In this document: one piece after another, positions 7,628-17,925 of the stretch
Position numbering within the stretch: the first letter of the stretch is position 1
Layout: each line of letters starts with the position of its first letter
IMG/VR virus record: IMGVR_UViG_3300027974_000020
Span: 62,001 to 126,000 of that record
Source: a virus
Length of the DNA stretch: 64,000 nucleotides
Direction: 5' to 3' (one strand)
Translations under genes and position numbers: made by a program
The notes under the pieces: model-generated
Databases searched by the model: none
What the model was told of the DNA's origin: nothing
The model's input: only the letters and a program-made list of their open reading frames with translations

Positions 7628-10600
7628 TTACACTGCAATCAATGTTCTTGCAACTTTTACGGTAGCTTGTGTTGACGCGGCATCGGTGATCGTCACTCTC
7701 AGCAGTACGTTTCCTGAAGAAATTGAAGTTGAAACGGTCATTGGTATTCTTGATGCTCCAAGCTCAATTACTGCATACTCCGACATAAAGGAGTCTGTGC
7801 CGTCGTGTGCTAAAAGCACTTCAGAAGTTGTGTACTTAGTGCCTTGAGATACTTGGATAAGGTACTTAGCTGTTCTGTAAGCTGTCTTACTAAAGCTGTC
7901 AACGGTTGTGATTGTGTTAACGGTAACTACTTGAGTTGATGTATTAAGTTCTCCAGTAGAATCAAGAGTGATTGCTCCAAATGATACTGAGGCATTTGTT
8001 GCAACGTCTTGGCCAATCGAGAAGGTTGGGTTTGCGCCTTCGCCACCAACATTTACTATTGTAACACCAGTTCCTGCGGTAACATTTGCAAGATAATCAC
8101 CAACAGTATCTGTTCCAAGATTAATTGCGTCGTTAACCCAAGCACTTCCGTTATACTTTAGGAATTCTCCTGCGGCACCACTGACAATCGTGACGTCTGT
8201 TAAACCATCTAATGACAGTACAGCAGCAGATTGCGCATAGGATTCAGTCGCAATAGCTCCATATGTTGTTCCATCATTTGTGATTTCCCATTTATCATCG
8301 GTTTCATTCCAACGAAGTACGACATTTGTTGATGAACCGCGTTCAACTTCAAGCCCAGCATTTAAAGAAGGGCTGCTAGTCACTCCAGAATTAAGAACAA
8401 TAATATTGTCTTCTACCGCTAAGGTTTCTGTGTTAAGAGTTGTTGTATTACCGTTAACTGTTAAGTTACCTGTTACGGTAAGATCTTGGCCAATGGTAAC
8501 ATTTGAAGGAAGACCAACTGTTATTGCACCGGCAGAAGCTGAAACCTCGACTTCATTTGCTGTACCAGTCAAAGACGTTACTGCGTTTGAAGACAAATCA
8601 CTTACTTGTGATGCACGGATGCTAATCGCGGTGTTTGCGGCTGCTGTAAGGCGTCCCTGAGCGTCTACGGTGTAGTTTGGCACCGTATTGGCATTACCGT
8701 AGCTACCAGCTGTAACAGCTGTGTTACCAAGGGTTAAAGTAACTGCTCCAGAAGTGCCGCCACCAGTAAGTCCAGTTCCGGCCGTTACTGACTCAATGTC
8801 ACCTGCGTCATTTGTGAAACTGATTACACCAGTGCTCGAATTGTAGGCAAGATCGCCAGCAACGCTTATCTGAGCTCTTGTATTAGCTGTAAAGTCTGAA
8901 ACTTGGCTAGCACGAATGCTAATCGCATTTTGTGAAGCTGCGGTCAAACGGCCTTGAGCGTCTACAGTAAATGTAGCTGCTGTATTTGCGTTACCATAAG
9001 TTCCAGCTGTAACAGCAGTATTGTCAAGATTAATAGTTATAGTATCAGTTGCGCTTGCTATAGAGCTTAAACCCGTACCACCACTGATGGTCAAGGTGTC
9101 GGAACCTGAAGTGATTGTTTGGTTTGAGCCAGAGTCACCCGCAACTGCAAATGATGTTGCAATATTAGCAATTGTGTTGCTAACATTTGATATTGCATTG
9201 TCCGTGTAAGATGTGGCGTTTGAATAGGCGGTGCTTACATCTGTGTTGCTGGCAATGTTTACATATGTTGTTCCATCATTACTAAACTGCCATTTGTCTG
9301 CTGTCTCATTCCAGCGAAGTTCAACGTTTGTTGAAGTACCGCGTTCAATTTCAAGTCCGGCGTCTGCTGATGGTGAGCCAGTTACGCTTGAATTGAGAAG
9401 AACTTTATTATCTTCTACAGCAAGTGTTTCTGTATTTAGAGTTGTTGTGCTACCTTGAACTGTAAGGTTGCCAGTAACGGTAAGATCTTGACCAATTGTA
9501 ACATTTGAAGGAAGGCCTACAGTTACCGCTCCATTTGATGCCGAAACTTCGACTTCATTTGCGGTTCCAGTAAGTGAAGTAACTCCTGCGCTTGCAAAGC
9601 TAATAACACCAGTTGAAGAGTTATAGGCTAGTTCACTGCCAGATGCACTTATTTGTGCTCTAGCGTTTGCTTGGAAGTCTGAAACCTGACTTGCAAGAAT
9701 ACTAATAGCAGTGTTAGATGCTGACGTCAAACGACCTTGAGCATCGACGGTGTAATTCGGGATCGTGTTTGCATTGCCATAAGATCCAGCTGATACTGAA
9801 GTACTATCAAGATTAAGGGTAATAGTATCGGTGTTTGAAGTTACCGAGCTAAGACCTGTGCCACCCAAAATGCTGAGTGTATCTGAACCTGAAGTAATTG
9901 TCTTACTTGTTCCGGAATCGCCAGCAACTTCAAATGCAGTAGCTACGTTTGCAACTAAGTTAGCAGCGTAGTTCTGTGCTGCGGTTTGTGCACTGGATGC
10001 TGCACCGAATGCATCAAAAGTATTTGCTGTTACGGCTATTGTTGGAGTAGAGCCTTCACCAGAGTTATTCGTAAGAGTGATTGCAGTGCCGGCAACGAGT
10101 GACTCAACATACGAACCAATAGTATCCGTTGAAAGATTTACTGCATCATTGATCCAAGCTGAACCGTTATAACGGAGGAAGTCTCCATTAGCAGCTGAAG
10201 TTATGGTAACATCACCCAAGTCATCAATTGAACCTATTGTAATGGTGGAACCAGCAACTGCTGCGTAAACGCCAACTCTTACAGAGCTAGCAGAAGGAGC
10301 TGCCGAAAAATCTAGAGTAACTGTTCCAGTTGTTGTGGCTTCCCAACGAACATCGATTACTTCATATGGACTTGCTGCATTGCGTGCAACAACAACAACA
10401 TCTCTTGTTCCAAGGTTATGAGTAATGGTGAATGTAGAGGCTGTGCCATCTCCAATTGTTTGTACATAAACTGTTCCAGCTAAACCAGTATCTGTTCCTG
10501 GAACAAAACTATTTCCATCAAACTTAAGAACTTGGTTTGTTGTTGCACCTGTTGGATTAATCGTAACACCATTAACGGTAAGAGTATTGGCGTTTAAGTT

Positions 10601-10874
10601 ACCTGTATTTACAGTAGATGGCAAAGAAAGAGTGTAGACACCTGAAGTTGCATTAGCGGTTACAGAAACTTGATTTGCGGTGCCAACAACATTTGATATT
10701 AAATTAACTCCGTATTATAGCATTGGCCGTGCTATTTTTGTAAAACAGTTTACCATCAGCTACGTTTAGGGCTAATTCACCTAGAGACAAAGAGTCTGGT
10801 GCTTGGCTTGAAGTGTCTGACCTTTTAAGAAGTAGGGTATTATTTACCGCAAAAATTGAACCTGAAAACGCCAC
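7628..10874 (-). CDS. Giant mosaic tail fibre (1081 residues) requiring a +1 frameshift at CGG
   Basis: Translation starts at GTG 10874 behind AAAGGAG and reads MAFSGSIFAVNNTLLLKRS...LFYKNSTANAII, then meets CGG (10712-10710) and a stop at 10706-10704. The main frame is closed upstream by TAA but opens exactly one base later (GGA at 10711) and continues GVNLISNVVGTANQVSVT... for 1027 residues to 7628. Skipping the C of CGG joins them. The N-terminal block is the standard start of the fibre family (compare 15018-16322), so the two pieces belong together. The body holds two VQGSTTTLNTETLAVEDN/VERGTSTNVELRWNE units, repeated SYGNANT..TVDAQGRLTAA units and a SAWVNDA repeat. There is no start codon with a ribosome-binding site for the downstream frame alone. 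Confidence 0.75.
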
Positions 10875-10984
10875 GGAAACTCCTTTAATTGAATATTTAG
10901 ATATTTAAATCTTTATGAATAGTAACTAGTCTATCATTGATATTAATGATAACAAAATAATTTTAATTCAATTACAATAAATAT

Positions 10985-11212
10985 TTACCATTTGCCCAGA
11001 GGACACTTCGCTTCTTTTAATTTAACTTTTAAGGTCATAACACAACCACACTCTTTGCATTGCTTTGTTAGTTTTATCAAACTATCACATTCCTCACAAG
11101 TTTTTAGCCTATTATCAGCTAACTCATCGGTTGCGCGTTCAACATTGGGATTTAATAAATCCCAAGGACGTGTTTCTCCAAGCTTCTTTTTATATTCCTG
11201 CCATGCGTTCAT
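10985..11212 (-). CDS. Small four-cysteine phage protein (DUF6171-like)
   Basis: This 75-residue protein has the pattern CEECDSLIKLTKQCKECGC followed by AKCPLGKW at the C-terminus. The same Cys arrangement and the CPLGKW ending are common in small proteins of marine and freshwater myophages; the function is unknown and zinc binding is likely. It starts at ATG 11212, 3 bases from the stop of the 11215-11421 gene, so the two are co-translated. Confidence 0.65.
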   Translation of the reverse strand: MNAWQEYKKKLGETRPWDLLNPNVERATDELADNRLKTCEECDSLIKLTKQCKECGCVMTLKVKLKEAKCPLGKW

Positions 11213-11214
11213 AT

Positions 11215-11421
11215 TTAGGCTGGAGGGTGAAATCCATCTTCATCATATGTCCAGCCTTGAGTTACTGATGTCATTAATTCTTCTGGGATTTCTACTATTT
11301 TTGGATTAGATGTAAGTGCGGCGTACATTAATTCGATTTCTTTTGGGACAGACCAATTAAAGGTCACTTCGCCATCAACAACAACTGCAAAGATTGCTTT
11401 ATCTTCTGGATTTTGTAGCAT
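11215..11421 (-). CDS. Small hypothetical phage protein
   Basis: This 68-residue acidic protein (IFAVVVDGEVTFNWSVPKE..., ending GWTYDEDGFHPPA) has GGAG upstream of ATG 11421. Similar short proteins with a V.DGEV...W..P strand and a W.YD..GF ending are found near 2OG oxygenases and fibres in large phages. No function is known to me. It forms a two-gene unit with 10985-11212. Confidence 0.55.
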   Translation of the reverse strand: MLQNPEDKAIFAVVVDGEVTFNWSVPKEIELMYAALTSNPKIVEIPEELMTSVTQGWTYDEDGFHPPA

Positions 11422-11481
11422 TTATTTCTCCTATTAAAGTCTTTGACTCTATATTATATCATAAAAAATACTATAATTTGC

Positions 11482-12034
11482 TTAATAACATCCGAAACAT
11501 GCGCAACACATATCGGAAACAACATCGTTATATGCCGGACAAGCACACGACGAACATCCGCTTGGTTGACAAAGTGGAGCATTCCAATAATATCTTGTAA
11601 CTATCTTTCTACATCCGTCTTGACAATATGAATTTACAGTTTCAGTACGGTTCAATGAACCAGTACAACTTGTGCATTGTGGAGGAACGAAGAACCCTGG
11701 AGGACTAAAGAACGCTGGAGGACCGAAGAACCCTGGAGGACTAAAGAACGCTGGAGGACCAAAGAACCCTGGAGGGGCAAAAAATGCTGGAGGAGAAAAA
11801 GCCCCAACGGTATAATTAATCGCTGTTCCTAAGGGCACTACAGCTGTATCAGTTAATCCTGGAGTTACAACATTATTTAGGCCTGAATTTTCTGTTGCTG
11901 TAGTGGTTACAGACCCAACGGTAAAACCAGCATTGGTTATAGCTGTATTAGCGCTTGACTGAGTTGTTCCGTTCGGATACAGTCGGTTTGGCGGCTTGCC
12001 TCACTCCTTTTGAGTTTCCTAATGGAATTGTCAT
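11482..12034 (-). CDS. PASTA-PPGFF protein with Cys-rich tail (183 residues), +1 frameshift at CGG
   Basis: The start is ATG 12034, 3 bases after the 12037 gene. The first frame reads MTIPLGNSKGVRQAAKPTVSE, then CGG (11971-11969) and a stop at 11950-11948. Skipping one C gives GTTQSSANTAITNAGFTVGS..., which aligns without a gap to the intact paralogue at 2405-2821 (KPTVAE|GTAKTTAN...AGFTVGS). The paralogue therefore places the shift exactly at the CGG. After the PASTA-like domain come PPGFF/PPAFF repeats and a C-terminal domain with about 12 cysteines (CTSC, CQDGC, CSSCAC, CCACFGC). An internal ATG at 11838 could only make a protein without most of the PASTA domain. Confidence 0.7.
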
Positions 12035-12036
12035 AA

Positions 12037-14991
12037 CTAAACCTTAAGATCGCCTAAAGCCACCCATGTGTCTGTATCAAGTTTAACCAGTGTAGCAGAT
12101 GACCATTGTGCTCGCAATTTTAACCCAGGTGTTCCGTTAATAGCTACTCCAACGGCATAGCCTATTGTTAACTCACCAGAACCTTTTCTTAAAATATCTA
12201 TTCTGTCTCCAATTTGAAAAGAAACACTTGAATTTGCTGGGACTGTCAAAGTCATAGCAGAACCGTTGTCCATGGTGACTAACTTAGCTAAGTCGGTTAA
12301 TTGTAAAGTATAACTTGTTCCCGTTTGAGCATTGAGTTGAGATCTAAAGCCTGCCCTAGGAGCTCCCTCTTGCAATGTTGTTGCTGTCACTGAATTTGCT
12401 GCAACAGTTGCAGCTTGCCCTGTGTAGTTTGTTGCAGAAAGGATTTCTGTTCCATTTATTTTTAATACTTTACCTGAAACTAAATTTAAATCCTCAGAAG
12501 AAGACCAAGCTAAACTTGAACTAGACCAAGTAAAGGATTTATTTGCTGCACCATCTGGGACTATTATTCCAGCTCCATTTGCTGTTGTATTGCTTGGGGA
12601 TGCAGATGACCCAAGTTCAATAGTTTTATCTTCAACTGTTATTGTTTCTGTATTAAGAGTGGTTGTATTACCATTAATAGTTATGTTTCCAGTTACAATT
12701 AAATTATTATTAATTGTTGCGTTTCCACTTACAATCAAATCATCGTCAACAATTACTGTTCCACCGGTTGAGTCAATTGTTAAATTGCCAGAAGTTGTAT
12801 CAATTTCTCCAGCAGATGTAACACCAATTGTCACGCTATCAGCAGTTAATCCAGCAAAGGTTACATTATCAGCTGTACCAACAGCCTGACCTATTGACAA
12901 AGTATGCGTAGTTCCTTCTCCAGAAGTTGAAGCTGTTGAAGAAACACCAGTACCTCCAGTAATTGTGGCTACATAATCACCAGTTGTTTTTGTCCCGAGA
13001 GCAAACGAATTATCTGGAACTGTAACAGTTCCGGTAAAAGTCGGTGAGACGAGGGGGGCCTTAGTGTCGATTTGGGTTTGGATAGCAGAAGTGACTCCAT
13101 CAAGATAGCCGATTTCTGTATTCGAAACATTGGCAACGACTGCTTGGATTGCGGTCGTATCAACTGTAATTGTTGGAGTGGCATTTTCTCCTGAGTTATT
13201 AGAGAGTGTTATTCCAGTTCCAGCGACCAATGATTGGACAAACGATCCTACTGTGTCTGTACTTAAATCAATTGCATCATTTACCCAAGCACTGCCATTC
13301 CATTTAAGGAATTGACCAGAAGAAGCACTTGTGATTATTACGTCACCAGCGTCATTCAAGGAAGCCATTGCTGGTCCAGGGACTGGCTCATACCCGTCAC
13401 CTGTAACAGCAGAAAATACCGAAGCCCTAAATGCATTAGTTGTTACTGGGGCAGAAAAGTCTAAAGTAACTGCGTTTTCGGTAGTGGCTTCCCATCTTGC
13501 AGATATAACTTCATATGGAGAACTATTATTTCTTGTTATGACTACAACATCTCTTGTCCCAAAGTTATGAGTTAAAACATATGTATTGTTTACATTGTCA
13601 CCAATATTTGAACTATAAGTTAATCCACTAGAACCAGAACTTCCTGGAGAAGTAGCGTTGACCCAGGTATTGCTAACGGTACTATATTTTAATACTTGAT
13701 TATTTACTGGACTTGTTATCTCAACATCGGTTAGATCAGTAATATTGGCAACAACACTTGCAACGCCTGGTACAAATTTATTTGTACTTGAGTTGTATTT
13801 TAATACTTGAGTATTTGATGCTCCAGTTGGATCAATTTCAATACCATCTACATATAGAACTGACATACCTACATTACCTGTGAAGGTAGGCGAAGCAAGG
13901 TTTGCCTTGAGGTCTAAAGCAGTTTGGCCTGCTGTAGATACTGGTTTATTTGCATCGGAAGTGTTGTCAACGTTTCCTAAACCAACGTCACCTTTTACTA
14001 AACCCGAAGGTGAGGTAATTGTTTTGTTGGTGAGTGTCTGTGTTCCTGTTGTCGTAACAAGAATTGAAGTATCGGCAATCCCATGGATATTTGTCGTATC
14101 TGCTTCGTGGTTAGTGAGTGCCGTAGCAGCATTAGTTGCTGCTGTTGCTGCTGCGCCATAGGCGTCGAAAGTATTTGTTGTTACGGCAACAGTCGGTGTT
14201 GCACTTTCTCCAGAATTATTTGTTAGTGTTATTCCAGTGCCAGCAACAAGAGATCGGACGTAATCACCAGTAGTATCTGTACCAAGTACTAATGAATTAA
14301 TAGCTATTGTAGTCGATATATCCACATTGCTAGAACCGTTAAAGGAAACAGATCCAGTTACATCTCCAGAAAGAGAAATTGTTCTGGCATTCGTCAGTGC
14401 TGCTGCAGTACCGGTTGTATTTGCATTAATTGTTGCCGGAAGACTCAGTGTAACAGTTCCAGAACTAGAACTAACATCTATTTCATTTGCTGTTCCTGTT
14501 AATGAATTAACAAATGTATCTTTGTTAATTATATTAGACCAATCAACTTTTGCTTCTAATTCACCAGCTGTTCCAGAATATACTTCGCTAGTGTTTGTGG
14601 CATTAGGGATAAAAGTAAATTTTCCAGTTGAATCATCAAAACCAAAAAAGCCCAATCTTGCTGCGGTTCCGTTATGCCATCTAAATTCTATTCCTCTGTC
14701 TTTGTTGTCATCAGAGGTTGGATTTGTATTGCCACCAAGTGTAAATACAGGATCTTTAACATAAACAGTTGTTGATTCAACAGCGGTTTGAGAACCGTTA
14801 ACTATTAAATTTCCATTTATTGTTAGATTGGCCTCTAGTCTAACATTATCTGAAGTTGACGTTGTTGTACCGTTATACTGAGACCAATGTAGTGTTGTAT
14901 TTACTAATGTATTTGAATTATTTTTATAAAACAATATTCCATTATTTGGATCTATTGCTATTTGACCCTGTAGAATATTAGGAGTTGTCAT
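12037..14991 (-). CDS. Giant mosaic tail fibre (984 residues)
   Basis: The protein starts MTTPNILQGQIAIDPNNGIL, a typical fibre N-terminus, then alternates modules: GNLIVNGSQTAVESTTVYVK, repeated VRSLVAGTGITLTNNSGE.ATPTVAV units, GTQTLTNKTITSPSG and SPTFTGTVTV segments as in T4-like and cyanophage fibres, an IGDNVNN.YVLTHNFGTRDVVV beta module and the PGLKLRAQWSSATLVKLDTD C-terminal block shared with the 2823 protein. It ends one base before the next ATG region (TAG 12037-12039). I found no in-frame CGG codon in it. Receptor binding is inferred from the family style. Confidence 0.75.
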   Translation of the reverse strand: MTTPNILQGQIAIDPNNGILFYKNNSNTLVNTTLHWSQYNGTTTSTSDNVRLEANLTINGNLIVNGSQTAVESTTVYVKDPVFTLGGNTNPTSDDNKDRGIEFRWHNGTAARLGFFGFDDSTGKFTFIPNATNTSEVYSGTAGELEAKVDWSNIINKDTFVNSLTGTANEIDVSSSSGTVTLSLPATINANTTGTAAALTNARTISLSGDVTGSVSFNGSSNVDISTTIAINSLVLGTDTTGDYVRSLVAGTGITLTNNSGESATPTVAVTTNTFDAYGAAATAATNAATALTNHEADTTNIHGIADTSILVTTTGTQTLTNKTITSPSGLVKGDVGLGNVDNTSDANKPVSTAGQTALDLKANLASPTFTGNVGMSVLYVDGIEIDPTGASNTQVLKYNSSTNKFVPGVASVVANITDLTDVEITSPVNNQVLKYSTVSNTWVNATSPGSSGSSGLTYSSNIGDNVNNTYVLTHNFGTRDVVVITRNNSSPYEVISARWEATTENAVTLDFSAPVTTNAFRASVFSAVTGDGYEPVPGPAMASLNDAGDVIITSASSGQFLKWNGSAWVNDAIDLSTDTVGSFVQSLVAGTGITLSNNSGENATPTITVDTTAIQAVVANVSNTEIGYLDGVTSAIQTQIDTKAPLVSPTFTGTVTVPDNSFALGTKTTGDYVATITGGTGVSSTASTSGEGTTHTLSIGQAVGTADNVTFAGLTADSVTIGVTSAGEIDTTSGNLTIDSTGGTVIVDDDLIVSGNATINNNLIVTGNITINGNTTTLNTETITVEDKTIELGSSASPSNTTANGAGIIVPDGAANKSFTWSSSSLAWSSSEDLNLVSGKVLKINGTEILSATNYTGQAATVAANSVTATTLQEGAPRAGFRSQLNAQTGTSYTLQLTDLAKLVTMDNGSAMTLTVPANSSVSFQIGDRIDILRKGSGELTIGYAVGVAINGTPGLKLRAQWSSATLVKLDTDTWVALGDLKV

Positions 14992-15017
14992 CTAAAACCT
15001 TCGCTGTCTTTTAATTT

Positions 15018-16322
15018 TTAGAAGGTTCCACCATCAAATGTTATCCCGTCGATGGATCCACCAGTTATCGTAATGTTATTGGCGTTTTGAACCGAAATTG
15101 TTCCTAGGCCAAGATTAATTCTTGCATTTGCTGCGTCTGTAGCGCCAGTGCCGCCGTTAGCTATTGCTATAGTTGTGCCATTCCAAACACCTGTAACTAT
15201 TGTTCCAACTGATGTCAAACTAGAATTAACTATTGTAGAACCAAGTGTTGTATTACTTAATACTAATGTTCCACCAATTTTAAATTCTTTTCCAGCTAAA
15301 AGATTAAGATGTTCAGAAGATGTCCATGCATCTGTTGCATCAACCCAGTTAAATGTTTTGTTTGTTGCGCCAAGTATTGTTATACCAGCTCCATCAGCAG
15401 TAGTGTCTGTAGGCGACGCTGCATTGGCAAGTACAATATTTTTATCTTCTACCACTAATGTTGCAGTATTAAGAGTTGTAGTATTGCCTTGAACTGTTAG
15501 ATCGCCAGTTACAACAAGATTATTAGATATGGTTACGTTAGCTGGAAGGCTTACCGTTATTGCTCCGTTTGCTGCAGACACAGCTATTTCATTAGCAGTT
15601 CCAGCTAGGCTAATAACTCCACTATTTGTAATGGTTAATGTATTAGATCCATCATTATATGATTTAGATATACCGGTTCCAGCTGTTATTGCAGAGTCAA
15701 TTGCATCTTGTGCAGCTTCGTTAAAATCTGAAACTTGACTTGCAGTTATTGCTATAGTTGTATTTCCTGCTGCTGTCAATCGACCCTGCGCATCGACTGT
15801 AAATGTTCCCACTGTTCCAGCAGCCCCGTAAGATCCTAATGTTACAGATGTATTATCAAGATTAACCGTTACTGTATCTGAAGTTGTAGCCGAACTTAAT
15901 CCTAAGCCACCCAAAATGCTAAGAGTATCTACTCCTGATGTTATTGTTTGACTTGAACCTGAATCACCTGCGACAGTAAATGATGTTGCTACGTTTGAAA
16001 TATTTGAATTAATATTTGCAATTAGACCATCAACATAGAGTTTTGTTGTTGGATGTGTGTTTGCAGTTGGTGTTGGAACAACTATTGTTCCAGAAAAAGT
16101 TTTATTACCAGATATTGTTTGTTCTGTCCCAAGCGTAGCATATGCTCCATAGCCTGCAATCGCTATGACATTGGTGGCAGTGCCACCGGCTCCGCCAGTT
16201 CCTTTTCCATAATAAAGGGTATTGTCCGCTTCGTTAAATGCTAATTCAGCATTCTCAAGACTCCCTGGGGCGCCTGCTGCTTGTTCGCTAGACCTTCTTT
16301 TGATCCTTAGTGTATTAGCCAT
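15018..16322 (-). CDS. Mosaic tail fibre (434 residues)
   Basis: The N-terminus MANTLRIKRRSSEQAAGAPG with SLENAELAFNEADNTLYYGK is the head-proximal signature that also appears, split by the frameshift, in the 7628 gene. It is followed by ISGNKTFSGTIVVPTPT, a TLGSYGAAGTVGTFTVDAQGR repeat, VQGNTTTLNTATLVVEDKNI, and a C-terminal GVWNGTTIAIANGGTGATDA, a motif widespread in phage tail fibres. The GGTGAT/ARINLG segment often precedes the tip. It overlaps nothing and is separated by 2 bases from the 16325 gene. Confidence 0.75.
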   Translation of the reverse strand: MANTLRIKRRSSEQAAGAPGSLENAELAFNEADNTLYYGKGTGGAGGTATNVIAIAGYGAYATLGTEQTISGNKTFSGTIVVPTPTANTHPTTKLYVDGLIANINSNISNVATSFTVAGDSGSSQTITSGVDTLSILGGLGLSSATTSDTVTVNLDNTSVTLGSYGAAGTVGTFTVDAQGRLTAAGNTTIAITASQVSDFNEAAQDAIDSAITAGTGISKSYNDGSNTLTITNSGVISLAGTANEIAVSAANGAITVSLPANVTISNNLVVTGDLTVQGNTTTLNTATLVVEDKNIVLANAASPTDTTADGAGITILGATNKTFNWVDATDAWTSSEHLNLLAGKEFKIGGTLVLSNTTLGSTIVNSSLTSVGTIVTGVWNGTTIAIANGGTGATDAANARINLGLGTISVQNANNITITGGSIDGITFDGGTF

Positions 16323-16324
16323 TT

Positions 16325-16663
16325 TTAAAAATTCCCTCCATCAACAAGATTTGACTCTGCATAATTGATCCACTGAGAACCGTTATAACGCAAAACTTGA
16401 CCATTAGCAACTGAATTTATAGTAACATCAGTAAGACCATTTAAAACCGATTGAATTGAAACATTTGCTTCTACGGCGACAATTCTATCCTTTACTGTTA
16501 AATGCGAACCAGCTGGATTAATACCCACAACAGTCTGTATTGCCTCAACGGCGTCATTCAGATCTGAGTGCTGTTGATGATGGGGTACAGTATTAGAATT
16601 AAGGGTATCGGTAGATGCCGGATTAATTAAATTATCTAATGCCGATGGATATCGAATGGCCAT
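16325..16663 (-). CDS. Small fibre-associated protein
   Basis: This 112-residue protein begins MAIRYPSALDNLINPASTDT with a short HHQQHSDLNDAVEAIQTVVGI segment, an element common at the N-terminus of phage structural proteins, and ends with the LTDVTINSVANGQVLRYNGS/WINY module of the neighbouring fibres. It may connect fibres to the baseplate or be a short fibre itself. It lies between the 15018 and 16672 genes in the same orientation with gaps under 10 bases. Confidence 0.6.
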   Translation of the reverse strand: MAIRYPSALDNLINPASTDTLNSNTVPHHQQHSDLNDAVEAIQTVVGINPAGSHLTVKDRIVAVEANVSIQSVLNGLTDVTINSVANGQVLRYNGSQWINYAESNLVDGGNF

Positions 16664-16671
16664 TTCTTCTC

Positions 16672-17085
16672 CTATATTGATAGTATTTTATTACTATCAT
16701 TACTCCAATTTATAGTAACAGCTAACGGACTATTACTACCCTCAAAGGGTAGACCATCCGAAGTGTCTATATAGAATATCAATCTTGAATTTGAATCAGA
16801 AGATCCCACTTGATATAAAACTATTGCATCAAAAGAACTTCCAGAATATGCAGATGTAGATACGTCGTCTGCATCGAGAATACCATTTGTTGTTGTTTTA
16901 TTCGTTAAAACTGATGATCTTTGCTTAATTGCAGATGAAGAAATATTGGACACAAACTCATCAGTATTTTGATTTGCCGTATAAGTTGCTGTATTTATAA
17001 AAAGTATTTTTAAATCATTTGTATCAACAGCTATATCTCCATTTAAAAGAGCTTCTTTAGCTTTTTTATAAATAAAATTAGCCAT
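16672..17085 (-). CDS. Virion structural protein, tail region (hypothetical)
   Basis: This 137-residue protein reads MANFIYKKAKEALLNGDIAV with DTNDLKILFINTATYTANQN after it. Proteins starting MANFLY..AKE..L.G.I.. with a later PLAVTINWSND.NKIL are seen in many phage tail operons, but their exact position in the particle is not known to me. It is separated from 17088-17864 by 2 bases. No membrane segment or signal is present. Confidence 0.6.
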   Translation of the reverse strand: MANFIYKKAKEALLNGDIAVDTNDLKILFINTATYTANQNTDEFVSNISSSAIKQRSSVLTNKTTTNGILDADDVSTSAYSGSSFDAIVLYQVGSSDSNSRLIFYIDTSDGLPFEGSNSPLAVTINWSNDSNKILSI

Positions 17086-17087
17086 AA

Positions 17088-17864
17088 TTAAATACCTACA
17101 TCTTTTGATATTTTAATTCTATATTTGTAACCTTTTTCAAAATAATTTTTACCTTCCGTAGAATAAGAAGGGGTTGCATCATTTAGTGAAGGGAAATCTA
17201 CATAGACTTCAGATTTCCAAGAGTGCATACTAATTTGTGCTGTTACTTTTTCCCATCTAGATGGAGCTCTTTGTACTAATTTTCTTTGACATGTAAAATA
17301 TTTATTATTTAAAAAGTTAGAGGCCGGCCTATCACTGAATGTAACTATAACTCTTCCGTTATTGTAATCATTATATAAATAGAATTCTCCATCTGCCGGA
17401 TCAGTTTCTACTATATAAAATAAAGGATTTTTTGCAAGTATCTGATAACTTACATCTATATCTGTTTTAATTGATTTATCTTGTATTAAAACAGGAACTA
17501 AACCTGGATCAGTAATCTCTGTCGTGTTAGGTGTTGCGCCACAACCAGACCAAGTAAATTCTATTTCTTCTGTAGAAACTATGTTTCCAGAAGCATCTAC
17601 TAAATTTTCTACTGTTATACAGTATTGTGTATCCTCAACTAACTCTGTTGTTCTCCAGTAAAGAGTTAAAACTCTTGAGATTTGATTATAATCTTTTATT
17701 GTATTAATAGCTTCAAATGGAGCTGATACCTGAGTTGGTGTTGCTCCAGCGACAACTAACCCAAAATTTTCATTTTTTAATGAAGATATTTTTACAGTTC
17801 TACCAAATTTGATAGATACTAAATAACACCCGACTGAAGCTTGGTCAACTAAATATAAGGCCAC
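17088..17864 (-). CDS. Virion-associated hypothetical protein
   Basis: This 258-residue beta-rich protein has Ig-like features (ITVENLVDASGNIVSTEEIE) and aromatic motifs such as KYRIKISKDVGI at the C-terminus. It lies directly downstream of the capsid gene, but beyond the strong terminator at 17926-17957, and is the first gene of the tail/fibre block. GGAG is present upstream of ATG 17864. I assign no function beyond structural or adaptor. Confidence 0.5.
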   Translation of the reverse strand: MALYLVDQASVGCYLVSIKFGRTVKISSLKNENFGLVVAGATPTQVSAPFEAINTIKDYNQISRVLTLYWRTTELVEDTQYCITVENLVDASGNIVSTEEIEFTWSGCGATPNTTEITDPGLVPVLIQDKSIKTDIDVSYQILAKNPLFYIVETDPADGEFYLYNDYNNGRVIVTFSDRPASNFLNNKYFTCQRKLVQRAPSRWEKVTAQISMHSWKSEVYVDFPSLNDATPSYSTEGKNYFEKGYKYRIKISKDVGI

Positions 17865-17925
17865 TTAATTCTCCAAAAAGATAAATTAACTATAATAGTA
17901 AGTGGTTTATCGCAAATACGAAAAT

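Noticed and set aside
13331-14764. Plus-strand open frames inside the fibre genes
   Set aside because: They are antisense shadows of the low-complexity fibre proteins (long Val/Pro/Ser-rich frames with no ribosome-binding site).
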